NCBI GenBank assembly: GCA_964347475.1
Contig: CAYFYY010000008.1
Location: 19,698 to 83,697 of the forward strand
Direction of reading: 5' to 3'
DNA: 64,000 bases
From: GCA-020356105 sp964347475
Lineage (GTDB): Bacteria > Pseudomonadota > Alphaproteobacteria > UBA8366 > JADFVY01
The position numbers and the translations under genes were made by a program. Of the stretch, positions 16,523 through 24,819 are shown piece by piece (positions within the stretch are counted from its first letter, which is position 1; every line of letters begins with the position of its first letter). The notes under the pieces are model-generated. The model had not been told where the DNA came from, searched no databases, and was given only the letters and a program-made list of their open reading frames with translations.

Positions 16523-18988
16523 TTACGGGACGACTCTCGTCACGGCCGTCGCCGTGTCGATATCGGGATCGTCATCGGCGATGGTCGCTGTCCAGGTGAT
16601 GTCCCCGAGCTCCGTCGGCGTGAAGGACGGGAAGTCGAACCGGCTGCGTCCGTCGCCGACCGCATCCGAGACCGGCAGCGTCTCGCCGTAGACCTGGTCG
16701 CCGTTCTGCACGCCGATGACGGTCGCCGGCCGGGTCTGGCTGTTGATGGCGCCGTCGTTCTTGACCGTCAGGGTGATGCCGATGGCGTCCCGGCCCTTGG
16801 TCAGGCTGAAGCGCTTGTTCACCTTGAACCCGACGATGTCGAGATCCAGCTGCGGCGCATCGACGCCGGTGCCGGACAGGGCCAGCTCGACGATCGGCTC
16901 GTCGGGATCGTTGCTCGAGATCTCGAGACAGCCGCTATCGGGACCCAGGTCCAGAGGCGTGTAGGTCACCGTCAACGCCTGACTGCCCGAAGGCGCAACC
17001 GTGATCGGCGGCACGAGCGACCAGCCGAACTCCGCGCTCGTCCCGATGCACGGCTCGATCCCGTCGACCACGAGATCGTCGCCTCCCAGATTCTCGATCT
17101 GGGTGGTCAGGTCCTTGGAGGTCCCGATCACCGTGTCGCCGAAGACCAGGCTTTTCGGGTTCAGGTTGATATCCGGATCCAGCGCGTTGACCGTGATCGA
17201 AACGGTCGCCACGTTGGAATCCACGGCCCCGTCATTGGCGACGTAGGTAAAGCTGTCGCTGCCGAAGAAGCCAAGGTTCGGCGTGTAGCTGAACGATCCG
17301 TCGGTGTTCAGCAGCACCCCGCCATTCGCCGGACCGGCGATGAGGAAGGCCGCCAGCCCGTCGCCGTCGACATCGACATCGTTGGCGAGCACGCCGGGGG
17401 CCGGCACGTCGAGCACCGTATCCTCGTCGGTCACATAGGCGTCGTCCGCCGCCACCGGCGCGTCGTTCACGCCGTTGACCGTGATCGTCACCGTCGCGAC
17501 GTTCGAGTTGTCCGCCCCGTCATTGGCGACGTAGGTGAAGCTGTCGGTGCCGTTGAAGTTCAGGTTCGGCACGTAGCTGAACGAGCCGTCGCCGTTCAGC
17601 GTCAGCGTCCCGTTGGCCGTCGTGGTGTCGAGCACCGCCGTCAGCGCATCGCCGTCGGCATCGCTGTCGTTGCCCAGCACGCCCGGCGCGGGCACGTTCA
17701 GCGTCACGTCCTCGTCGGTCGCATAGGCGTCGTCCGTCGCCACCGGCGGCACGTTCGGCGCCGCGGCGATGGTGGCCGTCGTGGTGGCCGTGTCGCTCAA
17801 CGCCGGCGTGCCGTTGTCGGTCACCGTCAGCGCCACCGTGTAGGTGCCCGCCGCCGCGTAGGTGTGGCTCGGCGTCGGCCCCGTGCCGGCGTTGCCGTCA
17901 CCGAAGTCCCAGGCGTAGGTGACGATGGTGCCGTCGACATCGGACGAGCCCGTGCCGTCGAACAGCACCGCGACGCCCGCCGTCCCGGTGTACGGGCCGT
18001 TGGGATCCGCCACCGGCGCATCGTTCACCGCGTTCACCGTGATCGTCACCGTGGCGACGTTCGAGTCGGCCGCCCCGTCATTGGCGACGTAGGTGAAGCT
18101 GTCGGTGCCGTTGAAGTTCAGGTTCGGCACGTAGCTGAACGAGCCGTCGCCGTTCAGCGTCAGCGTCCCGTTGGCCGTCGTGGTGTCGAGCACCGCCGTC
18201 AGCGCATCGCCGTCGGCATCGCTGTCGTTGCCCAGCACGCCCGGCGCGGGCACGTTCAGCGTCACGTCCTCGTCGGTCGCATAGGCGTCGTCCGTCGCCA
18301 CCGGGGCGTTATTGGCCGCACAGTCGGGGTCGGCGCCTTCGTAAAGCAGGTCGCCGTCGTTGTCGAGGCCGAGAGCATCCGCGTCGTTTGCCGTGTCCTC
18401 GTTGGAGCAGGGATCGACGGGGGCCCCGCCCAACGAGACATCTGTTCTGGCGTAGTATTCAGGGCTGACATTCTCGGGCAGGGGGGTGACGTCGGCGTGG
18501 CAATCGGCACACACCCCGATGCCGGCATTGGCGTGGTGTCTTCTCAGGCCGTATCCGCTCGATTTCGGCAGGCCCGCAATGGTGAATGTGCGGTAGTTGG
18601 CCTGGATCGTCTCGCCGTAGTCCCTGCCATGACAGCCTACGCAGCCCAGGTTGTTGCCTGTGCTCCACATGGTCAGCGGATTGTCACGGCCGGACCCCGT
18701 GTGACACAGGTCGCAAGTTGTCGTAACCGGATCCGTTCCCCCCGTGTGCAGGGCGTGGGTTACGTCCGAACGCCCGCCGGTGAAGCCGGGGTGACATGCG
18801 CTGCAGTATCCTTGATCGTCGAGGTTTGGGTCGTGATAGCTCTCGTACGCGCTTGCCTCGGGCGCCCAGGAGAGCAGCGCAATGAGCGCTATGACAAGGG
18901 ACAGGACACCTGTCCGAATCGATCGTTGTGTTCCGGCGCTGCGGAACGACGTCGGTGTATCTGCGGTTTCGGTAAGTCGGGTGAACAT
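16523..18988 (-). CDS. Secreted four-haem cytochrome fused to Ig/cadherin-like, PKD and CARDB-like domains
   Basis: An 821-residue exported protein. ATG 18988 follows AAGGGGGC; a signal peptide ends about residue 47 (APEASA). Four CxxCH haem motifs lie at 62-66, 92-96, 116-120 and 160-164. A Ca-binding-like LGLDNDGDLLYEG segment follows, then a cadherin/VCBS-like Ig repeat (about 230-310), a PKD domain (AWDFGDGNAGTG), two more Ig repeats, a HYDIN/ASPM-type domain (about 575-680) and a CARDB-like C-terminus. Two Ig repeats are encoded by identical 233-base stretches. The protein is probably periplasmic or surface-exposed. Haems plus adhesion domains suggest electron transfer at the cell surface or haem-dependent matrix binding. 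No sorting or secretion-system tail is obvious. Confidence 0.85.
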   Translation of the reverse strand: MFTRLTETADTPTSFRSAGTQRSIRTGVLSLVIALIALLSWAPEASAYESYHDPNLDDQGYCSACHPGFTGGRSDVTHALHTGGTDPVTTTCDLCHTGSGRDNPLTMWSTGNNLGCVGCHGRDYGETIQANYRTFTIAGLPKSSGYGLRRHHANAGIGVCADCHADVTPLPENVSPEYYARTDVSLGGAPVDPCSNEDTANDADALGLDNDGDLLYEGADPDCAANNAPVATDDAYATDEDVTLNVPAPGVLGNDSDADGDALTAVLDTTTANGTLTLNGDGSFSYVPNLNFNGTDSFTYVANDGAADSNVATVTITVNAVNDAPVADPNGPYTGTAGVAVLFDGTGSSDVDGTIVTYAWDFGDGNAGTGPTPSHTYAAAGTYTVALTVTDNGTPALSDTATTTATIAAAPNVPPVATDDAYATDEDVTLNVPAPGVLGNDSDADGDALTAVLDTTTANGTLTLNGDGSFSYVPNLNFNGTDSFTYVANDGADNSNVATVTITVNGVNDAPVAADDAYVTDEDTVLDVPAPGVLANDVDVDGDGLAAFLIAGPANGGVLLNTDGSFSYTPNLGFFGSDSFTYVANDGAVDSNVATVSITVNALDPDINLNPKSLVFGDTVIGTSKDLTTQIENLGGDDLVVDGIEPCIGTSAEFGWSLVPPITVAPSGSQALTVTYTPLDLGPDSGCLEISSNDPDEPIVELALSGTGVDAPQLDLDIVGFKVNKRFSLTKGRDAIGITLTVKNDGAINSQTRPATVIGVQNGDQVYGETLPVSDAVGDGRSRFDFPSFTPTELGDITWTATIADDDPDIDTATAVTRVVP
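17514..18304 (-). repeat. Two identical 233-base direct repeats inside the four-haem protein gene
   Basis: Positions 17514-17746 and 18072-18304 are base-for-base identical over 233 bases. Each encodes most of one Ig/cadherin-like domain (VATDDAYATDEDVTLNV ... SFTYVANDG). They flank the PKD-domain segment (17747-18071). Perfect identity down to third codon positions means recent duplication or ongoing gene conversion. Recombination between them would delete exactly one Ig plus the PKD domain in frame (558 bases). Confidence 0.95.
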
Positions 18989-19294
18989 CTGTACTGCCCC
19001 CTTGCGAAGAACGGTTGGCTCCATCCGGACGGCGCCGGAGGCATCGCGGCAGTACACGGGACTGGGCCTGTGCCGTCACGCGCCCTCAGCGTGTCGACCG
19101 ACTTCTGTCCCGGTCTTGGCTACCCTCACATCCCTCTCTGTTCTTGATGTTGCCGAGACATGAAGGGCGTCGACGATCAATCCGCTATCGAGATCGAAAA
19201 GCGCGGAATTTGATCGAAAGTATTTTACACAAATTGTCACGCGTTTGTCCCGGGGGTGCGACAATTCGCCGGGCCGGCACGGCGTCGCCCGCGT
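18989..19294. other. Intergenic region, probable promoter of the four-haem protein gene
   Basis: 306 bases with no convincing gene. An A/T-rich patch at about 19195-19245 (including TTTTACACAAATTGTCA on the plus strand) stands out and is a plausible promoter area for the minus-strand gene at 16523-18988. I could not assign -35/-10 boxes with confidence. Confidence 0.4.
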
Positions 19295-20103
19295 TCAGCG
19301 GCCGATCCTCTCGCGGAGCACCGAGCCGATCTCGCCCGGGGTCGGCAGCACCGCGGCGCCGGCCGCCTCCAGCGCCGCCTTCTTCGCCTGATAGGTGCCC
19401 CGGTTGCCCATGACGATGGCGCCGGCATGGCCCATCTTCTTGCCCGGCGGCGCGGCGGCGCCGGCGATGAAGGCGACGATCGGCTTGTCCATGCCCTTCG
19501 CGTATTCGGCCGCGTCCTCCTCCATGGCGCCGCCGATCTCGCCGAGCCGATGATCGGATCGCCGCCGATGCCGACGAAGGCCGAGATGCCGAAGCCGTCG
19601 CGCACCAAATTCAGGCACACCAGCGTGCCGAGGCTGCCGCTGCGCGAGATGACGCCGACCGCACCGGGCTTGAAGATCTTTTCGTTGAACGCCGGCATGA
19701 AGCCGACGAAGCATTCGCCCGGCGTCACCAGGCCCGCCGTGTTCGGGCCGATGATCTTTGTACTCGTCTCGCGCGAAGCCGCCATCACGTACATCACGTC
19801 CTGCACCGGCACGTGCTCGGTCATGATCACCAGCTTGCCGATCCCGGCACCGATCGCGTCCAGCGCCGCGGCCTTGACGCCGAGCGGCGGAATGAACAGC
19901 ACCGAGACATCGATGTCCGTGTCCTTGGCGGCGTCCGCGGCCGAACCCCAGACCGGGCGCTCGATATGCGTCTCTCCGGCCTTCTTCGGGTTGACGCCGC
20001 CGATGATCTTCGTGCCGTACTCGATCATCCGCTCCGACCAGAAGGTGCCCTGGCGGCCAGTGATGCCCTGGACGAGCACCGTCTCATGCCCGCGCACGAT
20101 CAT
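19295..20103 (-). pseudogene. ADP-forming acyl-CoA ligase alpha subunit (SucD/SauD-like), broken by a frameshifting deletion
   Basis: Residues 1 to about 185 read well as a succinyl-CoA-synthetase-type alpha subunit (VLVQGITGRQGTFWSERM, GPNTAGLVTPGECF, SRSGSLGTLVC, GIGGDPIIG). At about 19549 the frame breaks. The family's next 20 or so residues (the SxFID...EA segment) are missing, and the sequence resumes in another frame at LGEIGGAMEEDAAEYAKG, running to the end at 19295. That part contains MGHAGAIVMGNRG, where the phosphohistidine lies. A net deletion of about 65 bases, not a multiple of three, explains this. The upstream frame otherwise runs into a nonsense tail to 19237. The start overlaps the beta-subunit stop (ATGA). 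It could be a genuine mutation or an assembly error. Confidence 0.85.
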
Positions 20104-21224
20104 CGCGCCGCCTCCACCGCTTCCTTCACCGCATCGTCCATGTGGTCGTAGGGCGCCATGCCGAGGCGCGCCTTCAGCAGCGCGATGGCCTCGGCATCGC
20201 CGGTGCCGTGGATCGAGAAGAAGACCGGGATTTCGGGGTTCAGCTCCTCCCAGGCCGCGACGATGCCCTCGGTCATCACGTCGGTGCGGGCGAAGGCACC
20301 GCAGAAATTGACGACCAGGGATCTGACCCGCGGATTGTCGAGCACCAGGCCGAGCGCCTCCTTGCCCAGCCGGTACGCCTCGCCTCCGATCTCGAGGAAG
20401 TTGGCCGGGCGGCCGCCGAAATGGCGCACCGAATCCATCGTCGTCATGGTCAGGCCGGCGCCGTTCGCGAGCACCCCGACATTGCCGTCCAGCTCGATGT
20501 ATTTGAGCCCGTGTGCACGGCCCCGCGCTTCGAGTTCGGTAAGCTTCTCGGGCGCGCCCCGGGCCGCCAGGTCGGGTTGCCGCGCCGCTCCGGAATCGTC
20601 CATGGTGAACTTGCAGTCGAGCGCCACCAGCCGGCCGTCGGTGAGCGTTGCCAGCGGGTTGATCTCCAGCAGCTCCGCGTCGTGCGCAGAGTATGCGCCG
20701 TAGAGCTTCATCAGGACGGAGGCGACCTCGACCTCGCGCCCCGCCGGCGCGCGGCCGACAAGCGCGGACCGCAGGGCGTCGCCGTCGATCCCACGGCGGA
20801 TGTCGATCTCCATGCGCAGCAGCGCCTCCGGCCGTGCCTCACTCAGCTCCTCGATGTCCATGCCGCCTTCCGCCGCATATAACAGCAACGGGCCCTTGCT
20901 TGCAGGATCGTTCAAGACCGCCGCATAGGACTCCGAAGCGATTTCGGCCGCCTCCTCGACCAGCAGCCTCTCGACGACATGCTCGCCGATCGCCATGCCG
21001 AGGATCGCAACGGCGGCCTCGCGCGCCGCCTCGGGCGTCGCGGCGGGTTTGATGCCACCCGCCTTGCCGCGCTTGCCGGTCGGCGCCTGGGCCTTGACGA
21101 TGCATGGGCCGATCTCCGCCGCGGCTGCAGCCGCCGCGTCCGGTGTCGTCGCCAGGATGCCCTTCGGCGTCGCAATGCCCGCGGCGGCCAGCAGCGGCTT
21201 GGCCGCGTGCTCCTCGAAGTTCAT
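20100..21224 (-). CDS. ADP-forming acyl-CoA ligase beta subunit (SucC/SauC-like, ATP-grasp)
   Basis: A 374-residue ATP-grasp protein of the succinyl-CoA synthetase beta family (EEHAAKPLLAAAGIATPKG at the start, GKRGKAGGIK in the ATP lid, LLEINPLATLTDG, LDGNVGVLANGAGLTM, GGRPANFLEIGG). It is divergent from housekeeping SucC and shorter in its first domain. It lies three bases after an acylating aldehyde dehydrogenase and overlaps the broken alpha subunit. This arrangement matches ADP-forming sulfoacetate-CoA ligases found beside SauS, so activation of sulfoacetate is proposed. Malate thiokinase is an alternative because serine-glyoxylate aminotransferase lies 7 kb away. Confidence 0.75.
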   Translation of the reverse strand: MNFEEHAAKPLLAAAGIATPKGILATTPDAAAAAAAEIGPCIVKAQAPTGKRGKAGGIKPAATPEAAREAAVAILGMAIGEHVVERLLVEEAAEIASESYAAVLNDPASKGPLLLYAAEGGMDIEELSEARPEALLRMEIDIRRGIDGDALRSALVGRAPAGREVEVASVLMKLYGAYSAHDAELLEINPLATLTDGRLVALDCKFTMDDSGAARQPDLAARGAPEKLTELEARGRAHGLKYIELDGNVGVLANGAGLTMTTMDSVRHFGGRPANFLEIGGEAYRLGKEALGLVLDNPRVRSLVVNFCGAFARTDVMTEGIVAAWEELNPEIPVFFSIHGTGDAEAIALLKARLGMAPYDHMDDAVKEAVEAAR

Positions 21225-21227
21225 GGG

Positions 21228-22655
21228 TTACTTCCCGTACTTCGCCCAGTAGGCCCCGAACAGCTCCGCCTCATCCGGCCTGTCCTCGGGAATCGTGGTC
21301 ACCAGGTGGGTGATGTTGACGAAGTGCCGCCAGTTCAGGTTCTCGTCGATCGAATTGCCGGCCCAGGTGCCGCAGCCCATCGACAGGGTGAACGGCAGGG
21401 CGTTGTCGAAGCCGCCGCCATTGCCGAAGGTGTGCGCCTGGTTGACCAGCACGCGCACGACGTCGGTCTCCGCCGCAAGCTCGCGCGCGCGCTCCATGTA
21501 GCGGGTATGGATGCCGCAGGAATGCCCCTTGCCCTGATGCTTCAGCACCTCGCGTACGATGCGCTTGGCGTCGGCCCAGTCCCTGGCCTGGTAGACGGTC
21601 AGCACCAGCGACAGCTTCTCGCCGGAGAACGGGTGATCGGGGCCGATGCCGTCGTCCTCGACCAGGAAGAAGCGCGCGCCCCGCGCCGCATCGGGCAGCC
21701 CGGCGCCCGCCGCGAACACGTCCGCGTCCTTGGCGATCAACTCCCGGCTCAGTTTGCCGTCGGGCCACAGCGCCGCCCGGATCGCGTCCTTATGCGCGGT
21801 GGCGCGCCAACCGCCGGCCCGCTCCAGCGCCGCGATCGCGTCCTCGTAGATCGCCTCGGGGATCACCACCGAGTTTTCCGATGAGCACGAGGTGGCGTTG
21901 TCGAAGATCTTGGAATCCCTGATCTTGGCGGCGGCGGCGTCGAGGTCGGCGCTCTCGTCGATGATCACCGGCACGTTACCGGCGCCGACGCCGATCGCCG
22001 GGGTGCCGCTGGAATAGGCGGCGCGCACGTTGTTCTGGCTGCCGGTGCAGACCACGAGGTCGGCCGCCTTCATCAGAGCGGTGGTCAGCGCCCGATCCAC
22101 CGGCGCCGGCAGCATCTGTACCAGATCTTCCGGCAGGCCGGTCTTCTTCAGCTCGGCGCGCATCAGATCGACCGTCTCGCCGGTGACGCCCGCGGCCGCC
22201 GGCGACGGCGCGACGATCACCGCATTGCGCCCCTTCACGGCCATCATCGCCTTGTTGACCGGGGTCGCCGAGGGGTTGGTCGATGGCGTGATCGCGGCGA
22301 CGACGCCGACCGGCTTGGCCCATTTGACGATGCCGCGGGCCCGATCCTCCTCGATGATGCCGACGGTCTTTGCGCGCAACAGGTCGCGCAGCGTGCCGAA
22401 CGTCTTGCGCTGGTTCTTGGTGATCTTGCTGGCGACGTCGCCGAGGCCGGTGTCGCGCACCGCACGCTCGGCCAGATGCCGTGCGTGTTCCGGCTTGTAC
22501 AGCGACCAGGCCAGCGCCGTGACCGCCTCGTCGACTCGTGCCTGGCCGACATCGGCGAATCCGTCCATCGCCGCGCGCGCCCGCGCGACGAGTCCCGCGA
22601 CGACGGCCTCGGGCGTGCCAGGCTGGGAGACGGGAATGGCTGTCGAGGATGGCAT
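21228..22655 (-). CDS. sauS: CoA-acylating aldehyde dehydrogenase, sulfoacetaldehyde dehydrogenase (SauS)-like
   Basis: A 475-residue aldehyde dehydrogenase of the short, CoA-acylating type (as in EutE, PduP, AdhE and SauS), with a CAGGAG ribosome site. The N-terminal coenzyme region is VGVVAAITPSTNP (117-129), and the catalytic cysteine is C257 in FDNATSCSSENSVV. The family converts an acyl-CoA to an aldehyde with NAD(P)H. Placement between a TctABC transporter and an ADP-forming acyl-CoA ligase is like known sulfoacetate operons, where SauS makes sulfoacetaldehyde. No xsc (sulfoacetaldehyde acetyltransferase) or isethionate gene is in the window, so the substrate call is an inference. Confidence 0.7.
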   Translation of the reverse strand: MPSSTAIPVSQPGTPEAVVAGLVARARAAMDGFADVGQARVDEAVTALAWSLYKPEHARHLAERAVRDTGLGDVASKITKNQRKTFGTLRDLLRAKTVGIIEEDRARGIVKWAKPVGVVAAITPSTNPSATPVNKAMMAVKGRNAVIVAPSPAAAGVTGETVDLMRAELKKTGLPEDLVQMLPAPVDRALTTALMKAADLVVCTGSQNNVRAAYSSGTPAIGVGAGNVPVIIDESADLDAAAAKIRDSKIFDNATSCSSENSVVIPEAIYEDAIAALERAGGWRATAHKDAIRAALWPDGKLSRELIAKDADVFAAGAGLPDAARGARFFLVEDDGIGPDHPFSGEKLSLVLTVYQARDWADAKRIVREVLKHQGKGHSCGIHTRYMERARELAAETDVVRVLVNQAHTFGNGGGFDNALPFTLSMGCGTWAGNSIDENLNWRHFVNITHLVTTIPEDRPDEAELFGAYWAKYGK

Positions 22656-22705
22656 GGTACAACTCCTGGCGGATCGGCGCGGCGCACGGGCCGTGCCGCG
22701 CCCGC

Positions 22706-24199
22706 CTACATTTCGATGTCCCGGCGGGTTCCCTTAAGCGCCCGGTACACGCTGGTCAAGATGGTGGAGATGCCGGCGACAAGCAGGATCGCGACGATCG
22801 GCCGGCTCACGAAGGCGACGGCGTCGTAGGAGACCAGCTGCATGCCCTGGGCGAAGGTCTGCTCGCCGATCTTGCCGAGGATCAGCCCGAGCACGATGCC
22901 CGGCACCGAATAGCCCGTGCGCCGCATGAAGTAGGCGAGGATGCCGGAGCCGAACATCACGGCGACATCGACCACCTGGCTGCGCGTCGCGTAGGCGCCG
23001 ATCGTGGCCATCAGGAGGATGCCCGGCGCCAGGTACTGGAACGGGATGCGCAGCAGGTGCAGGACGCCCTTGGTCTCGACGACGCCGAGCACCAGGATCG
23101 CGATGTTGGCGAAGAACATCGCCGCGAAGACGACCCAGACGAGATCGCTGGAATTCCGGAACACCAGGGGGCCGGGCTCGATGTCGTGCATCTGGAAGAC
23201 GCCGACCATCATGGCGGTCAGCGCCCCGCCCGGAAGGCCCAGCGCCAGCAGCGGGATCATCGCCGCGCCGGTCGCCGCGTTGTTGGCGGTCTCCGAAGCG
23301 ACCACCCCTTCGAGCTCGCCCTTGCCGAATTTCTCGGGCGTCTTCGACCAGCGCACCGCCTCGTTGTAGCTGAGGAACGCTGCCAGCGTCGCGCCGATGC
23401 CGGGCAGGATGCCCGAGAAGAAGCCCAGCCCGACCGAGCGCACCACGGCGAATTTCAGCTTCAGGAACTCCGCCAGAGACGGGAAGGAGGTCACGAATTT
23501 CGGCATGTCGTAGCGGCCGGTGGCACGGCGCTCGGCCTGGACCAGCACCTCCGCGACGGCAAAGAATCCGAGGATGACGGGAACGAAATGCAGGCCCGCC
23601 AGCAGGTAGTAGAGGTCGAAGGTGTAGCGCTCCTCGCCGGCCACCGGGTCGAGGCCGACGGTCGCCATCAGCAGGCCGAGCAGCACCGACAGCCAGCCCT
23701 TCCACAGGGTCTTGGCGCCGACCGACGAGGCCACCGCGATGCCGAAGAAGACGAGCGCGAAGATCTCCGGCGGGCCGAAATGGGTGATCGCGGCATCCGC
23801 CAGCAGCGGCGTCGCCACCATCATGAAGATCACCGAGCAGGTGCCGCCGAGGGCAGAGCACAGGACGGCGGCCCCGATGGCCTTGCCGGCCAGGCCCTTC
23901 TGGGTCATCGGGTAACCGTCGAAGGCGGTCGGCGCGTTCTCCGGTGCGCCCGGGATGTTGAACAGGATCGCCGTCACCGCGCCGCCATAGGTGCCCGAGC
24001 AGTACAGCACCGAATAGAACATGATGGCGTCGGGCGCCGACAGGAAGCCGGAGAACGGCAGGAAGATCGCCGCCAGGGTCAGCATGCTCACGCCCGGGAT
24101 GGCACCGAACAGCAGGCCGCCGATCAGCCCGCAGAAGAAGATGAAGACGCTGAGCGGGCTGCTCACCAGGGTGGCGGCGCCCTCGAGGAACATGTCCAT
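22706..24199 (-). CDS. tctA: Tripartite tricarboxylate transporter large permease (TctA family)
   Basis: A 497-residue integral membrane protein with about 11-12 helices. Family hallmarks are GLIGGLLFGAIPGVSMLTLAAIF near residue 25, GTYGGAVTAILFNIPGAPENAPTAFDGYP near 70-98, and the second copy of the inverted repeat at LGFFSGILPGIGATLAAFLSYNEA. It forms the ion-coupled channel of a TTT-type carboxylate importer. The gene follows tctB by six bases and precedes the sauS-like gene, so the substrate is probably the one metabolised by that enzyme. Confidence 0.92.
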   Translation of the reverse strand: MDMFLEGAATLVSSPLSVFIFFCGLIGGLLFGAIPGVSMLTLAAIFLPFSGFLSAPDAIMFYSVLYCSGTYGGAVTAILFNIPGAPENAPTAFDGYPMTQKGLAGKAIGAAVLCSALGGTCSVIFMMVATPLLADAAITHFGPPEIFALVFFGIAVASSVGAKTLWKGWLSVLLGLLMATVGLDPVAGEERYTFDLYYLLAGLHFVPVILGFFAVAEVLVQAERRATGRYDMPKFVTSFPSLAEFLKLKFAVVRSVGLGFFSGILPGIGATLAAFLSYNEAVRWSKTPEKFGKGELEGVVASETANNAATGAAMIPLLALGLPGGALTAMMVGVFQMHDIEPGPLVFRNSSDLVWVVFAAMFFANIAILVLGVVETKGVLHLLRIPFQYLAPGILLMATIGAYATRSQVVDVAVMFGSGILAYFMRRTGYSVPGIVLGLILGKIGEQTFAQGMQLVSYDAVAFVSRPIVAILLVAGISTILTSVYRALKGTRRDIEM

Positions 24200-24205
24200 G
24201 CCGAT

Positions 24206-24748
24206 CTATCCCGAGCCGTAGCGCAACATGACCACGAACCAGTTGCCGAACTCGTAGAAGCCCTTCCAGTAGCCGGTCGGCAGCCCGACATAGGCGAAGC
24301 GCGTGAAGATGACCGTGATCACGGCGTAGATGACGAGCGGCACGATGATCAGCCGCGAGACGCGGTGCTCGCCGGTCAGGTAGAGATACCCGGCCAGGAA
24401 GAAGGGGGTGAGGAAATAATAGCCCATTCCCTGCATCAGCCCGGCATACAGCATCGGGATGGCCAGCGTCAGCCCCATGCGCACGAAGAACCGGGGCCCG
24501 TGCTCTGCGAACTGGGCGAAGTAGCCGGGATCGTACAGCGCCTTCTTCCGGGACTGCACGAGGTCCTGGACGAACTGGCCGATCGCACCCAGCGCGATGA
24601 ACAGGATGATCAGCCGCGGCCAGCCCGAGGCGCCGAACTTGTAGAACTCGATCTCGCGATCGAATTCGAAGCTGAACCAGTAGGCCACGCCGGCGACGGC
24701 CAGCCAGACGCACACTTCGAACCACTGTCCGGCGGTCAGCTTGGCCAC
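24206..24748 (-). CDS. tctB: Tripartite tricarboxylate transporter small permease (TctB family)
   Basis: A 180-residue protein with four predicted helices and the TctB-like layout: one helix at about 12-28, a FGASGWPRLIILFIALGAI segment, then a paired block after residue 85 ending near 165. It is poorly conserved in sequence, as usual for TctB, and is called mainly from its position between tctC and tctA. It links the binding protein to the large permease. Confidence 0.88.
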   Translation of the reverse strand: MAKLTAGQWFEVCVWLAVAGVAYWFSFEFDREIEFYKFGASGWPRLIILFIALGAIGQFVQDLVQSRKKALYDPGYFAQFAEHGPRFFVRMGLTLAIPMLYAGLMQGMGYYFLTPFFLAGYLYLTGEHRVSRLIIVPLVIYAVITVIFTRFAYVGLPTGYWKGFYEFGNWFVVMLRYGSG

Positions 24749-24819
24749 GACTACCCCCTGTCAGGAAACGGGTTCCGGCGCGGCGCGCCGCGCCGGAATC
24801 GCATCGCGCAAGATCCGGG

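Noticed and set aside
19530..19575. Programmed ribosomal frameshifting in the ligase alpha gene
   Set aside because: There is no slippery sequence, and about 20 conserved residues are missing, which a simple frameshift cannot explain. Deletion or an assembly error fits better.
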